Position numbers and translations under genes: made by a program. This document shows, in pieces, positions 21,061 to 31,626 of a DNA stretch of 64,000 nt (position 1 is the first letter of the stretch; every line of letters starts with the position of its first letter). A model generated the notes under the pieces. It did not search any database and had not been told where the DNA came from. It saw only the letters and a program-made list of their open reading frames with translations. Source of the stretch: Elephas maximus indicus (taxonomy: Eukaryota; Chordata; Mammalia; Proboscidea; Elephantidae); assembly GCF_024166365.1 (NCBI RefSeq), contig NC_064820.1, forward strand, positions 53,421,501 through 53,485,500. The letters run 5' to 3'.

Positions 21061-22616
21061 ACATACCTCATAACATTATGTAGATATTTCATTTGACCAG
21101 TGACAGAACAGACTCATAATGTCCCCAAACTGTCAGGGCAAAAGAAGTTCCTGATGTGTTTTAATGGTACATTGCCAAGTCACACCCTGTGTGGTTTTTG
21201 AAGTAACGAGCATTTATAATGGATCCTTGTGGCATGAACTTAGTGAATTTCTTCCACATGAATATTTTAATTAATTGTGTTTATGTAGAAAAAATTAGAT
21301 ATTATTTTTTGACAGCTAGATGCTGTGATATACCATCACTTGTGTTTCACTGCTGTCTTCTTCTGAAAACTAATGGATAAAATGTATAAGCTGCTTAAAT
21401 GTATTTGGGTGACTTGATTTCTGAGGTCTGCCAAATCACTTCCTTTTTTGGCTTAAGAATTGTTTGAGAATAGCTTTCATGTAAAATATGGTAAAATCAT
21501 TTATTAAGATATCTATGCCTATATGCTCAGAAAAAAAAAATTCTGTAAGCAAGAGCATAGAGTAAACTGTTAACAATAGTTAGCTCTTGAGAAGGAGATT
21601 GAATGGCTGTGGTACAAATGGTTGTGGGGTTTGAGAAGAAAGAATTTTACTTCTTTCCTATGTAAAACACTATACTGCTCTTTTTGGTTTTTAAACAATG
21701 ACCTGGTAATACTTTTGTCATTGAAAAAATGTATGTGCCTTGAGAAACTCACCCGGTTTCTTTTGTGCATTTCTCACTTCACATTTTAGAATGCATTTGT
21801 CATTTTTCTAAGTCATCACTGTTCCCAGTTTTGCATATAGAAGCACACCAAAAAATACTATCTCTCTCACTAGACTTAGGATGCTTTTGTTGTTTTCCCC
21901 TTTCCTCCTTTTCCTACAGAGAAGTGTTCTTAAAATGAGCATACTAAGATTAAGTAAAAATTAGTAATGGCACTAAATTCTAACGATAGAAATTCAGTAA
22001 TATCCATCAATTACATGTTACGGGTATTTTGTCTATATATCACCTCCAACCTTATTTTAATAGAGTGAGTGCCTTTGGCTTAGTAGCTGTTTAGTGGACT
22101 GTTTCTAGAATTGACCTTTCAGCAATGTGATAGATGATGCATTCGTGTTTTGTACAGGCAATGACAAACCCAGTCAATGCTTATGTTAATTTTATGATTC
22201 CTATAAAATAAGAAAGACAGTAAAATAGAATATGAATGTCTTTAGACAATCATTGCTCTGTATAAATAAGATTTTTAATTAAGGAAGAAAACACATATTA
22301 CTTATTAATTTAATCTTAGTTGTTGTCATTGTGTGCTTTTAGTTAGATGGCAGAGATTCATGTCTGAAATACCATTGTACCTAATAAAATTCTAGAAACT
22401 GTGAAATGAATGCTGTGAAGAAACTGAGTTGATTTTTCAGGGACATTCTCCAGGTAGAAATTTTGTTTATCTTGTTTTTGGTGATGACCCTAAAGCCTGT
22501 AATTTTTTTTGTCTGAAAACATGTAGGTTTTTTTTTTTTTTTTTTAATGTCACGTAATAACATTCCTTTTTCCAAATGATTTTAATACAATTTCAGCTTT
22601 CATGATAATTTCCTTG
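21061..22616. other. Unassigned AT-rich sequence
   Basis: No gene is supported. Poly(A) at 21532-21540 and poly(T) at about 22529-22545 are the only simple features seen. Confidence 0.4.
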
Positions 22617-22621
22617 ATAAC

Positions 22622-23138
22622 TGTCATGGATTGAATTGTGTCCTCTGGAAGTATGTGTATCAGCTTGGCTGGGCCATGATTCCCAGTATTTTGTGATTGT
22701 CCACCATTTTGTCATCTGATGTGATTTTCGTATATGTTGTAAATCCTAATCTCTAATGAGGCAAGTTTTGATTATGCTAAGGAGGATATGGGTGGTATGT
22801 AACACCCTTGCTCAGGTCACATACCTGATCCAATGTAAGGAGAGTTACAAGGAGAGGGAAGTGAGCAGAGAGGGAGACCTCATACCAACAAGAAGCAGTG
22901 CCGGGAGCAGAGCGTGTCCTTTGGACCCGGGGTTCTTGCGCAGAGGAGCTGCTAGTCCAGGAGAAGATTGATGAGAAAGGCCTTCCTCCAAAGCCAACAG
23001 AAAGAGAAAGCCTTCCCCTGGAGCTGAAGCCCTGAATTTGAACTTCTAGCCTACTTGACTGTGAGGAAATAAATTTCTCTTCGTTAAAGCCATCCACTTG
23101 TGGTAGTTCTGTTATAGGAGCACTAGATAACTAAGACA
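22622..23138 (+). mobile_element. Solo LTR, lineage-specific MaLR/ERVL-like family (copy 1)
   Basis: A 517-bp element starting 'tgtcatggattgaattgtgt' and ending 'ctagataactaagaca', i.e. TG...CA termini. The exact 5-bp duplication ataac at 22617-22621 and 23139-23143 is the ERVL-type signature. The polyadenylation region 'gtgaggaaataaatttctct' lies near 23060. Related copies are at 23830-24065 (minus), 25898-26400 and 47234-47772. Confidence 0.85.
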
Positions 23139-23143
23139 ATAAC

Positions 23144-23580
23144 TAAATTCTAAATGTATCAATTGAGTAGAAAAAAGAAATGACATTATTATAATTTTGG
23201 AGACAAATCCAAATAATAGAGAGGAAACCTACGTTGAGTTTGAGCATCTTTATATTCCAGATGTTATTCTTGGCACTGGGGCACAGTAATGACCTAAACA
23301 GAAAAAATTCCCTGTCCTAATGGAGCTTGTATTCTAGCTGATAAAGACAAGCAAGATGAAAGGTAAATAAGTAAAACATATACAGTGAAAGCTGTGAGAT
23401 CCAGAACTTGATGGGTCTGCCTTGTTTTTCCTAGCCTCACAAATTTTTGGCCTTTGACAGGGTGCAGTCTTATCACTTTGCTACGGCTTATTACGGTGGA
23501 AAATATTTGAGTTTTTCTTCCCTGACAGGTTTCTACCTTACATGGGTTCTGGCTTTTACAGATTTACTGTAGTGTGTTAA
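23144..23580. mobile_element. Sequence with an L2-like fragment
   Basis: About 23250-23375 reads 'tattccagatgttattcttg', 'gcactggggcacagtaatga', 'taatggagcttgtattctag'. This is the familiar L2 segment, much diverged. The rest is unassigned. Confidence 0.5.
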
Positions 23581-23581
23581 A

Positions 23582-23774
23582 AGGAGCCCCGGTGACACAG
23601 TGATTAAGTGCTCAACTGCTAACCAATAGGTTGGCAGTTCAAACCCACTAGCAGCTCTGTGAGAGAAAAATGCGGCAGCCTGCTTCCGTAAAGATTACAG
23701 CCTTGGAAGCCCTATGGGGCAGCTCTACTCTATCCTATAGGGTCACTATGAATTGAAATGGACTGGATGGCATG
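23582..23774 (+). mobile_element. AfroSINE, subtype B
   Basis: The head is 'ggagccccggtgacacagtg', with B box 'ggcagttcaaaccc' and the middle 'tccgtaaagattacagcctt'. The tail is eroded at its CpG sites ('atgaattgaaatggactgga'). Confidence 0.9.
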
Positions 23775-23829
23775 GATATTCTTTGTGAAGAAGTAGTTTT
23801 GAAATAAGAGACAGGTATCATAAAACACT

Positions 23830-24065
23830 CTGCTCCTGGCACTGCTTCTTGTTGGTATGAGGTCCCCCTCTCTGCTCACTTCCTTCTCCTTGTAACTCCC
23901 CTTACATTGGATCAGGTATGTGACCTGAGCAAGGGTGTTACGTACCACCCGTATCCTCCTTAGCATAATCAAATCTTGCCTCATTAGCCACAGGCAGAGA
24001 TTAGGATTTACAACATATCGGAGAATCACATCAGATGACAAAATGGTGGACAATCACAAAATACT
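23830..24065 (-). mobile_element. Partial LTR of the same family (copy 2), inverted
   Basis: The minus strand repeats the middle of the 22622 copy, from 'agtattttgtgattgtcc' to 'aagcagtgccaggagcagag'. Both termini are missing. It shares with that copy the absence of a roughly 45-bp block that the 47234 copy retains. Confidence 0.8.
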
Positions 24066-24328
24066 ATCATAAAACTTAAATTTTTATATGATAGGGTTAC
24101 TATTATCTATTCCACAACATGGGAAAATATAACTCTAAAAATCTTGGCTAGAGTTTGGTCCTATTGTGGGGAAAGCAGAAAAAAAAAAAAAAAAACAGCA
24201 AAAACACAACTTTTGAACAAAAAGGTTGGCAGTGGGGTACCTGTAGCTGAGTAATTATATAAACTGGATAGTCCTGCGGAATCACTCTATTATTAAATAC
24301 AATTACTTCTTTTGTTAAACATGAACTA

Positions 24329-24582
24329 CAGGCATTTCCCGGGTTATGAATGAGATCCGTTCCTAATTCTGTCTTCAAGTCAAATTTGTAGGTAAGTCGA
24401 ACAGATCCACTTAGTTCCTATTTAAGGTCAGTTAGTCAAATGTTTGTTATGCACCACGTAACATCCATTTGGGCAACGACTGCATATATGCCTGTGGTTT
24501 TCAATATAATAGGCTTTATGGGGGTTGGTTTGTAACTACAGGTTGTATGTAAGTTAGACATTCACAACCTGGGGACTGCCTG
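24329..24582 (+). mobile_element. Short TA-flanked mariner/Tigger-type MITE
   Basis: A 254-bp element starting 'caggcatttcccgggttatg' and ending 'cacaacctggggactgcctg'. The ends are inverted repeats and both sides carry TA (24327-24328, 24583-24584). It has no coding capacity, so it is non-autonomous. Confidence 0.75.
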
Positions 24583-24799
24583 TATATAATGTGGTATTCT
24601 CACAACATCCAAATCATATAATGTCTTATTTCACAGAACATGTTGTGGACATTAAGTGCTACATGACTGTATATGGTATATGTTTTACCTTCCTATGCAT
24701 ACAAAACACTTAAGAAACACTTCCAAATACACTAAAACAGTTTAAACTTGATAAATATAGTAGTGTATGCATTCATTATTATAAACCATTGTATTTAAC

Positions 24800-24890
24800 T
24801 CAAATTTTTAATAGAATAGGCCTTACGGTAGTTTGTTCTTGATTACAAGTTATCCATAAGTCGGATATTCTTAACCTGGGGACATACTAT
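24800..24890 (+). mobile_element. Second copy of the MITE right end
   Basis: 'aatagaataggccttacggt' through 'cttaacctggggacatacta' repeats, in direct orientation, the last roughly 90 bp of 24329-24582. No matching left end is seen between the two copies. Confidence 0.65.
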
Positions 24891-25060
24891 ATGTGGCACT
24901 TTACCTACATTATCCCAAATCTCTAAAAGAATCAAGCTGCAATGTAAGTATTTTGCCTTCCATTTTACAGTCTAGGAAGCTGAAGCTTAAAAAAGTTAAA
25001 ATAATGAGGCAGAAATCTGTCAAATCTGAGCCTTTTCTCACTGTTAGACAGCTTCCCTTC
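24891..25060 (-). mobile_element. MIR fragment
   Basis: Reverse-complement MIR order: 'cactttacctacattatccc', 'ccattttacagtctaggaag', 'aatgaggcagaaatctg'. Confidence 0.5.
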
Positions 25061-25892
25061 CATTAAGCTGTAAAAGAAAATCACACCTGGAAAATTTATC
25101 AAGGAGAAAAAAAAAAAGAAAAACCAAGGAATATTCCTAGAACTCATTCCATGAAAGGGGGGAAAACACCAAAATAAATGGTGTTTTTGATTCCCTAAAA
25201 CTTCACTTTTCACCACGCAAGAACTTTTGCTTTATGTTTAAAACATTTCAGATAGAGAGATTCAATCAATGGAGCTGTTAAGCAAATACCCCATTGGTGA
25301 ATGGGACCAATGGCTTGTATGAGCAAATACCAAAATTAAAAAAAAATCACTATGTGGCTCTAAAAATAAAATTAAAAGACGAAACAGATACCATAATTTC
25401 TGGAATGGTTTCCTCAAAGAATAAATGTAATTCAACTCACCCTTAACAATCAAAGAAAACAAAGACCTGAAGTATTACCTCAGGAAATAAAACGTAAAAG
25501 GTGTCAAAATCAGAATAAGTGAACATAAACAAACAAACAAAAAAATTAGTAAGCCAAGCATGATTTTTAGCAGGCTGATTAAGCAGAAAATATAGAAAAC
25601 AGTGTGTACCCTAAAACATGAAAGAGAGATGGGAAGTATCAGGACTTTTTGCTACTAAGTCATAGAGTTGTGTTTTGAAGAAAACAGAAAAAAATAAGTA
25701 GAAATAATTATAAGACAACATGGTCTGTCAGATATCAGTGGAAAAATTAGAGAAAATATTGTTAACTACATACCAGTTCCATATATCTGCATATATATTT
25801 TAATGTTACCTTATTAAACTTTTGTATCACCTCACTTACTTGCAAGTATCAATGCTTAGTGAAGGAAAAGTGTTTTTGAAAATTAACATTTG
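25061..25892. other. Unassigned AT-rich sequence
   Basis: No gene or named repeat is seen; it is very A-rich on the plus strand. Confidence 0.4.
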
Positions 25893-25897
25893 GTCAG

Positions 25898-26400
25898 TGT
25901 CATGGATTGAATTGTGTCCCCCCAAAATACCTGTCAACTTGGCTAGGTCACGATCCTTGTATTGTATGATTGTCTACCATTTTGTCATCTGATGTGATTT
26001 CTTATGTGTTGTAAGTCCTATCAGTATGATGTAATGAGATGGATTAGTGGCAGTTATATTGATGAGATCTACAAGATTAGATAGTGTCTTAAGCCAATCT
26101 CTTTTGAGATATAAAAGATAAAAATGAGCAGAGACACATGAGGACCTCATACCACCAAGAAAGCAGTGCTGGGAGCAGAGCTTGTCCTTTGGACCTGACG
26201 TTCCTGCATGGAGGAGCTCCTAGACCAAGGGAAGATTGATGACGTGGACCTTCTTCCAGAACTGACAGAGAAAGCCTTCCCCTGGAGCCGAAGCCCTGAA
26301 TTTGGACTTGTAGCCTACTAGACTGAGAGAATAAATTTCTCTTTGTTAAAGACATCCACTTGTGGTATTCCTATTATAGCAGCACTAGATGACTAAGACA
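25898..26400 (+). mobile_element. Solo LTR of the lineage-specific family (copy 3)
   Basis: 503 bp, starting 'tgtcatggattgaattgtgt' and ending 'actagatgactaagaca'. The exact 5-bp duplication gtcag lies at 25893-25897 and 26401-26405. It has the same polyadenylation region ('gagagaataaatttctcttt'). Confidence 0.85.
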
Positions 26401-26405
26401 GTCAG

Positions 26406-26905
26406 ATAACAGGCTCCAGTCTTGATGAAGAAACTTCAAAGTTCTTCAAGATGACCTATTCATACTGGCCTCATGTGGCTGAGTTCCTCCCATAACCTCA
26501 GTTGAATTTCATTCTATTTTGTCCGATGAATCATCTTTATCTTTTTATCTGGGGAGGGTCAAAGATCAGATAGCTGGAGAGAGCTATGACAGAGGAGGAG
26601 CAGTGGTTAGTTTTCTTTGACTCCACTCCTCTTCCTCTTCATCTCTGGATGCTTCCTTTCCTGCCCCTTTGCTGTCTTATTTCAAAGCAAACTTCTTATT
26701 GGGGCAACTGCTTATCTTCTGCAACATTTTGCAGTAGTACAGAAAAAGCATATTCGGGTTGAGAAATGAGGGAGAAAGAATGTGCTTCATGGTTTGGTCA
26801 CACAATATAATCCTCTAGGAGCCCAAGATAGAACTGCCATTTCCTGTTCTTATATTAGCAAAATTATTTGCAATAATTTTTATATATTATTGTGAAACAG
26901 CATAG
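26406..26905. other. Unassigned sequence
   Basis: Nothing recognisable. Confidence 0.4.
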
Positions 26906-27230
26906 TAATTAGGAGGATACACTTAAGTATCAGACAGAACTGGTTTCTGGGTTCAGGCTTTCCACTTACAAGGTGAGACTAGACAAATGATTGGCTCTCT
27001 CTAAGCCTTAGTTTCCTCCAGTGGCTACTAGTAGAATTTAGGAATGCAAAGGAAATAATGCATGGAAACACACTAAATTCAGTGCCTGTAAAAAGTGGAC
27101 AACGGTAAAGTATTTTTATTATTACCTGTGTGGCTTAGACAAGTTACTTAACCACCCTGTTGCCTCAGTTTTCGTATTTGTTAACTGGAGATAATTATGT
27201 CATCTGCCTCACAGAGCTGTTGTAAGGGTA
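26906..27230 (+). mobile_element. Two MIR fragments
   Basis: 26906-27110 and 27115-27230 each show a MIR core ('ggctctctctaagccttagt'; 'gacaagttacttaaccaccc' then 'ctggagataattatgtcatc'). Confidence 0.6.
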
Positions 27231-27231
27231 A

Positions 27232-27352
27232 AAAACAAACTCAAACCCATTGCCATCAAGAAAATTCCAACTCATAGCAAACTATAGGACAGAGTAGAAC
27301 TGCCCCATTATAAAGCTGTAGACTTTATGGAAGCAGACTGCCACATTTTACT
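27232..27352 (-). mobile_element. AfroSINE (subtype B), head missing, fused to RTE
   Basis: Tail and body run to 'ccacattttactccca', where subtype B would continue into its head. RTE sequence starts instead, so the tRNA-like part is absent. Confidence 0.8.
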
Positions 27353-28510
27353 CCCATCAGTACAGCTTGGACTTCTTCCTTCAGTTCCATTGGTTCTTGA
27401 TCAAATACTACCTTCTGAAATGATTGAAAGCCGACCAATTCTTCTTGGTACAGTGACTCTGTATTCCTTCCATCTGCTTTTGATGCTTCCTGCATCATTT
27501 AATATTTTGCCCATAGAATCCTTCAATATTGCAACTCAAGCCTTCAACTTTTTCTTCAGTACTTTCCGCTTGAGAAATGCCAAGCATGTTTTTCCCTTTT
27601 AGTTTTCTAATTCATTATAATACTTTACTTTGTCTTCTAGAGCCACACCTTGAAATCTTCTATTCAGCTCTTTTACTTCATCATTTCTTCCTTTTGCTTT
27701 AGCCAGTCTATATTCAAATGCATGTTTCAGAGTCTCTTCTGACATCCATTTTGTTCTTTTCTTTCTTTCCTACCTTTTTTAATGACCTCTTGTTTTCTTC
27801 ATGTGTGATGTCCTTTATATCATTCCCCAGCTCAGTCATTACTCTTCAATGCATCAAATATATATTGTTGAGGTGGTTTCTAAATTCAGGTGGGATATAC
27901 TCAAGGTCATACTTTGGCTCTTGTAGACTTGTTTTAATTTTCTTCAGCTTCAACTTGAACTTGCATTATGAGCAATTGATGGTCTCTTCTGCAGTTAGCC
28001 CCTGGCCTTGTTCTTACTGATGATACTGAGCTTTTCCGTCATCTCTTTTCACGGATGAAGTCGATTTCATTCCTGTGTATTTTGTTAAGATCGACATGTA
28101 TAGTCGTGCCTTATGTTGTTGAAAAAAAGGTATTTGCAACGAAGAAGTCATTTGTCTTGCAAAATTCTATCACGCGATCTCTGGCGTTGTTTCCATCATC
28201 AAGGCCATATTTTGCAACTACTGATTCTTCTTTTTTTCCAGCTTTCACTTTCCAATCACCAGTAAATTATCAATGCATCTTGATTGCATGTTTGATCAAT
28301 TTCAGACTACAGAAGTTGGTAAAAATCCTCAATTTCTTCATCTTTGGCTTTAGTAGTTGGTGTATAATTTGAATAATAGTCATATTAACTGGTCTTCCCT
28401 GTAGATGTATGAATATTATCCTATCACTGGCAGCATTGTACTTCAGGATAGATCTTAAAATGTTCTTTTTGACAATGAATGTGGCATTTTTTGAGGGTGT
28501 AATAATACTC
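27353..28510 (-). mobile_element. RTE-clade LINE fragment (linker and endonuclease)
   Basis: It is homologous to 3230-4400 and 54800-55800. It covers the N-terminal RT edge ('cagcttggacttcttccttc' at the start) up through the endonuclease region to a ragged end near 28510. Multiple stops occur. Confidence 0.8.
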
Positions 28511-29806
28511 AAACTAAATTGTAAAATGGATCAATTTATCAAGTAACTTTTCATCTTGGTACAAAGATTCAAGAGCACTGGGATTCCCAAGGTGTTAGAA
28601 CAGAGCCTGTGGGTAAAATAAAATCAGAATAGGAAACAAAGAAAAAAAGTGTGAAAATCACCAAAGATAAACACTGCTACTTTAAAGTTTGAATGAGGGT
28701 TTTATCCAAACGATTGAAAATTTTGAAGTTGCTGTTCTTGTTCTTACCTTGATGCAAACATAGCTCCAGAAACATTTGAGCAGAATTTGATTTACAAAAA
28801 ATTTCCTCAGAATGCTACAGGAGCCAGTGCCCAAGGTAGTGTGGCTTCTCTCAGAAACTTTGAAATAAATGGATGCAGTCATTTGGATCTTCCATAATGG
28901 GAAAAGAGGCTATTGATAAGAAATGGCTGTCTGCTTAGTCTTTTGAGTAAAAAAAATGCAATAGAAAATGTGCATAAAAAGAAGGAATTTGAGGAGTTTG
29001 GGCTTATGTAAAAGAAAATGTTCTCAGTGAAGAAGTCACTAAATTATAAAAATCATTTATTATCTAAAAAGGGAGATGGAACTGGAAATTCATCATGGGA
29101 TATATTAAATATTACAGTTGGAATTGAACTGTTGATTTTAGTGACCTTTACCATGTAGGGTCATGAGCAATGTGGTGAATCCCAATTATAGAGACAATAA
29201 ATGTGAACATTTAAGAGAAAGTATTCCCACCAGGCAGACATTTTGAAGTTGACTAACCTTGTAAATTCTCTTTTGGCACAAGTATAGAAATATCCAGATT
29301 GAATTTCTATGTATTTGAATTTACCATGTAATAAGCAATCAGGAGATAATTAGCAGTCATTGATTTCACTTTAACTTTCCAGACTCAGCCAAGTACCGGC
29401 AATTTCATTTTGCAGGGCTGTAGAAAAGTGACTGTGGGTGATATAACATGTAATCAAATTAGTTCCATTCTGATCAAATCAAGATTAAGTACCTTTTCTC
29501 ATGGGTGTATAGACAGAAGTAGAGGTGATTCTATATTATAAACACTAGGACCAGTCTGAGGCGAAGTCAAGTAATGGACTACCAAAAAAAAAAAAGGATT
29601 TTGTGGACCATTGTTGAGCTGGTTGACTCAAAATACTTTTCCTATCAACTTTCACAGAGTAAGTCTGAAATTTCTACCATTAAATTCCTTTGTTTGAGTT
29701 GACATCATGTCCAGAAGATATGATTTGAAATCTAGAAATAAGTCAGCTGAATAGGATAATAAACATTAACACATTTACTTTCATTAGTTCTCAGATAAGT
29801 TTGCTG
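28511..29806. other. Unassigned sequence
   Basis: No gene or recognised repeat; a poly(A) run lies at about 29583-29594. Confidence 0.4.
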
Positions 29807-29941
29807 TTGTTCAGCTGCTAACCGAAAGATCAGCAGTTCGAATACAACAGCCACTCCTTGGAAACCCTATGGGGCAGTTCTATTATGTCCTATAGGGTCA
29901 CTGTGAGTCAGAATCAACCAGATGGCAACGGGTTTGGTTTT
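29807..29941 (+). mobile_element. AfroSINE, subtype A, slightly 5'-truncated
   Basis: It begins within the head ('ttcagctgctaaccgaaaga') and retains the B box 'cagcagttcgaatac' and the full tail. Confidence 0.85.
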
Positions 29942-30304
29942 CTGTTATGTTATTTCCGTGGAAATTGTCACTGACTTGACAATTTTACTTAAACGTGGTT
30001 CTTTTATAACATTTTCAAGAAGGGATATCACTAATACAATACATTTTGGGTCAAAAGGTGTCTCAATCATTTAAAGTTACTTTAGAGACTCTGAACCAAG
30101 TGTAATAACATGCCTTGCTACATCTAATATAGAAACACAAAGAGTGAAACCCATACTTGTAAGTTCAGCATTAACTCATTATCATTTTTATCTGTGTGGA
30201 AAAAAAATAATACTTGATCCCTCACTTCATATACAGAAGTTGATTCGGCATGGGTCACAGAACTAAATGTAAAACCTAATGCTGTAATTCACCACTTGTC
30301 TGTC
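29942..30304. other. Unassigned sequence
   Basis: Nothing recognisable. Confidence 0.4.
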
Positions 30305-30418
30305 AGTGGCCTCAACCATAGCAATGATTGTGAGAATGGCACAGAACCTGGCAGTGTTTTGTTCTGTTGTATATAGGGTCACTACAAGTTGGAACCAATT
30401 CAAAGGTACCTAAGAACA
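30305..30418 (+). mobile_element. RTE-clade LINE, extreme 3' tip
   Basis: 'gcctcaaccatagcaatgat' through 'ggtacctaagaacaag' matches the last 115 bp of the copy ending at 2285. It abuts L1 3' UTR sequence. Confidence 0.75.
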
Positions 30419-30606
30419 AGTTTATGCGGCCTTTTCTGTCTCTGGGGCTCATATTTTCCTTGTGTCTTTGGTGTTCTTCATTCTCCTTTGCCCCAGGAGG
30501 GTTGGGACCAAATGATGTACCTTAGATGACCACTTGCTAGCTTTTAAGCCCCCAGATGCCACTCACCAAAGTGGGATGCAGAACATGTCTTAACAAACTT
30601 TGTTAT
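30419..30606 (-). mobile_element. L1 LINE 3' UTR, part left of the retrocopy
   Basis: Reverse complement of the young L1 3' UTR at 43190-43400: 'ttaagcccccagatgccact', 'agtgggatgcagaacatgtc', 'tttgttatgccaattgactt'. The sequence resumes at 33908 on the far side of the VOPP1 insertion. Confidence 0.85.
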
Positions 30607-30620
30607 GCCAATTGACTTTT
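30607..30620. repeat. Target-site duplication, left copy
   Basis: gccaattgactttt, identical to 33894-33907. Both are L1 3' UTR sequence. The right part merges into the poly(T) tract, so the exact edge is ambiguous by a few bases. Confidence 0.9.
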
Positions 30621-30644
30621 TTTTTTTTTTTTTTTTTGCCCAAA

Positions 30645-30656
30645 TTTATTTTTATT
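30645..30656 (-). promoter_or_regulatory. Two polyadenylation signals (AATAAA) of the VOPP1 retrocopy
   Basis: On the minus strand AATAAA occurs at 30651-30656 and 30645-30650. The poly(A) tract starts about 8 bp downstream. This spacing is slightly short to normal for mammalian cleavage sites. Confidence 0.8.
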
Positions 30657-31420
30657 TTGCATACATAGGAAACAGGAACCTATCAAAAGAACAGAAAATA
30701 AGGAAATGAGCCAAACATTGCAGAGGAAAAGCATGCACAGATCAGCTTCAAGTTTTCTCCTAACCACGGGCCCTACAGGACCTGGTACGCCAGGGGCTGC
30801 CACTCACTCTACAAGGTGGGGACAGCCCACCAGCAGCACACAAGAAATGAGAATGGCCGGGAAATGTCACCAGAGGTGGTTTCAGTACACAGTACCAGTG
30901 TCCACTGGGGGTTCTAGCCCAGGTTCAAGGGAACACAAAACGCACCTTACACAAACATGGGAATATAAAATTGTTGAGCACTACCAATCATCTGGTCTCT
31001 TGAGATGATGTGCTATCAAAAAGATCAACAAAATTTAGTCATAGGCCTTTGGGTGCCTGTTCAGCCGGACCCTGTGCAATTCCAGGGCCAGCTCTCCACG
31101 TGCTAATTGAAGATAAAAATGCGAAATAAATGGCCTAGAGGAAGGTGAGCTTTTGGACCCTGTGTAGTTGTTCCTTGGTTGTAAACAGCAAACGTTGTGC
31201 TTTGTCTTCTCGTTTAAACCAGGGAGGCGAGTGTGGGTAGGTACTGCAGTCAGTGACAGGAGGTCAGAAGTCACACAAAGGTAGCATCTGTGTTCACAAA
31301 CTGTGTTCCCAAGCATTTCCCGTGCAATTTCCTAGGAGGCTCCCAGGTCTCTATCCTCAAACAAGTCGTGGAGCAGTGACTTCTGCCCCATCCCTACGGC
31401 TCACTCCCTACCCCTTACAA

Positions 31421-31626
31421 GAAGTCCCTGGGTGGTGCAAATGGCTAACGTGCTCAACGGCTAACTGAAAGATTGGAGGTTCGAGTCCATCCAGAGGCAC
31501 CTCGGAAGAAAGGTCTGGCAAGCTACTTCTGACAATTTGCCATTGAAAACCCTATGCAGCGCAGTTCCATGCAGACACACGTGGGGTCCTGATGGGTCTA
31601 ATTCAACTCTACAACAACTGGGTTTT
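31421..31626 (+). mobile_element. AfroSINE, subtype C, inside the VOPP1 3' UTR
   Basis: The head is 'gaagtccctgggtggtgcaa', with B box 'ggaggttcgagtccatcc' and the middle 'ctcggaagaaaggtctggca'. It is antisense to the VOPP1 transcript. The flanking repeats taccccttacaa (31409-31420) and taccacatacaa (31627-31638) match at 10 of 12 positions. That decay contrasts with the perfect duplication around the retrocopy. Confidence 0.88.

Noticed and set aside
22622-26400. A full endogenous retrovirus between the two plus-strand LTRs
   Set aside because: The sequence between the two LTRs holds a SINE, a MITE and an inverted LTR piece but no gag, pol or env-like frames. Each LTR has its own distinct 5-bp duplication, so both are solo LTRs.
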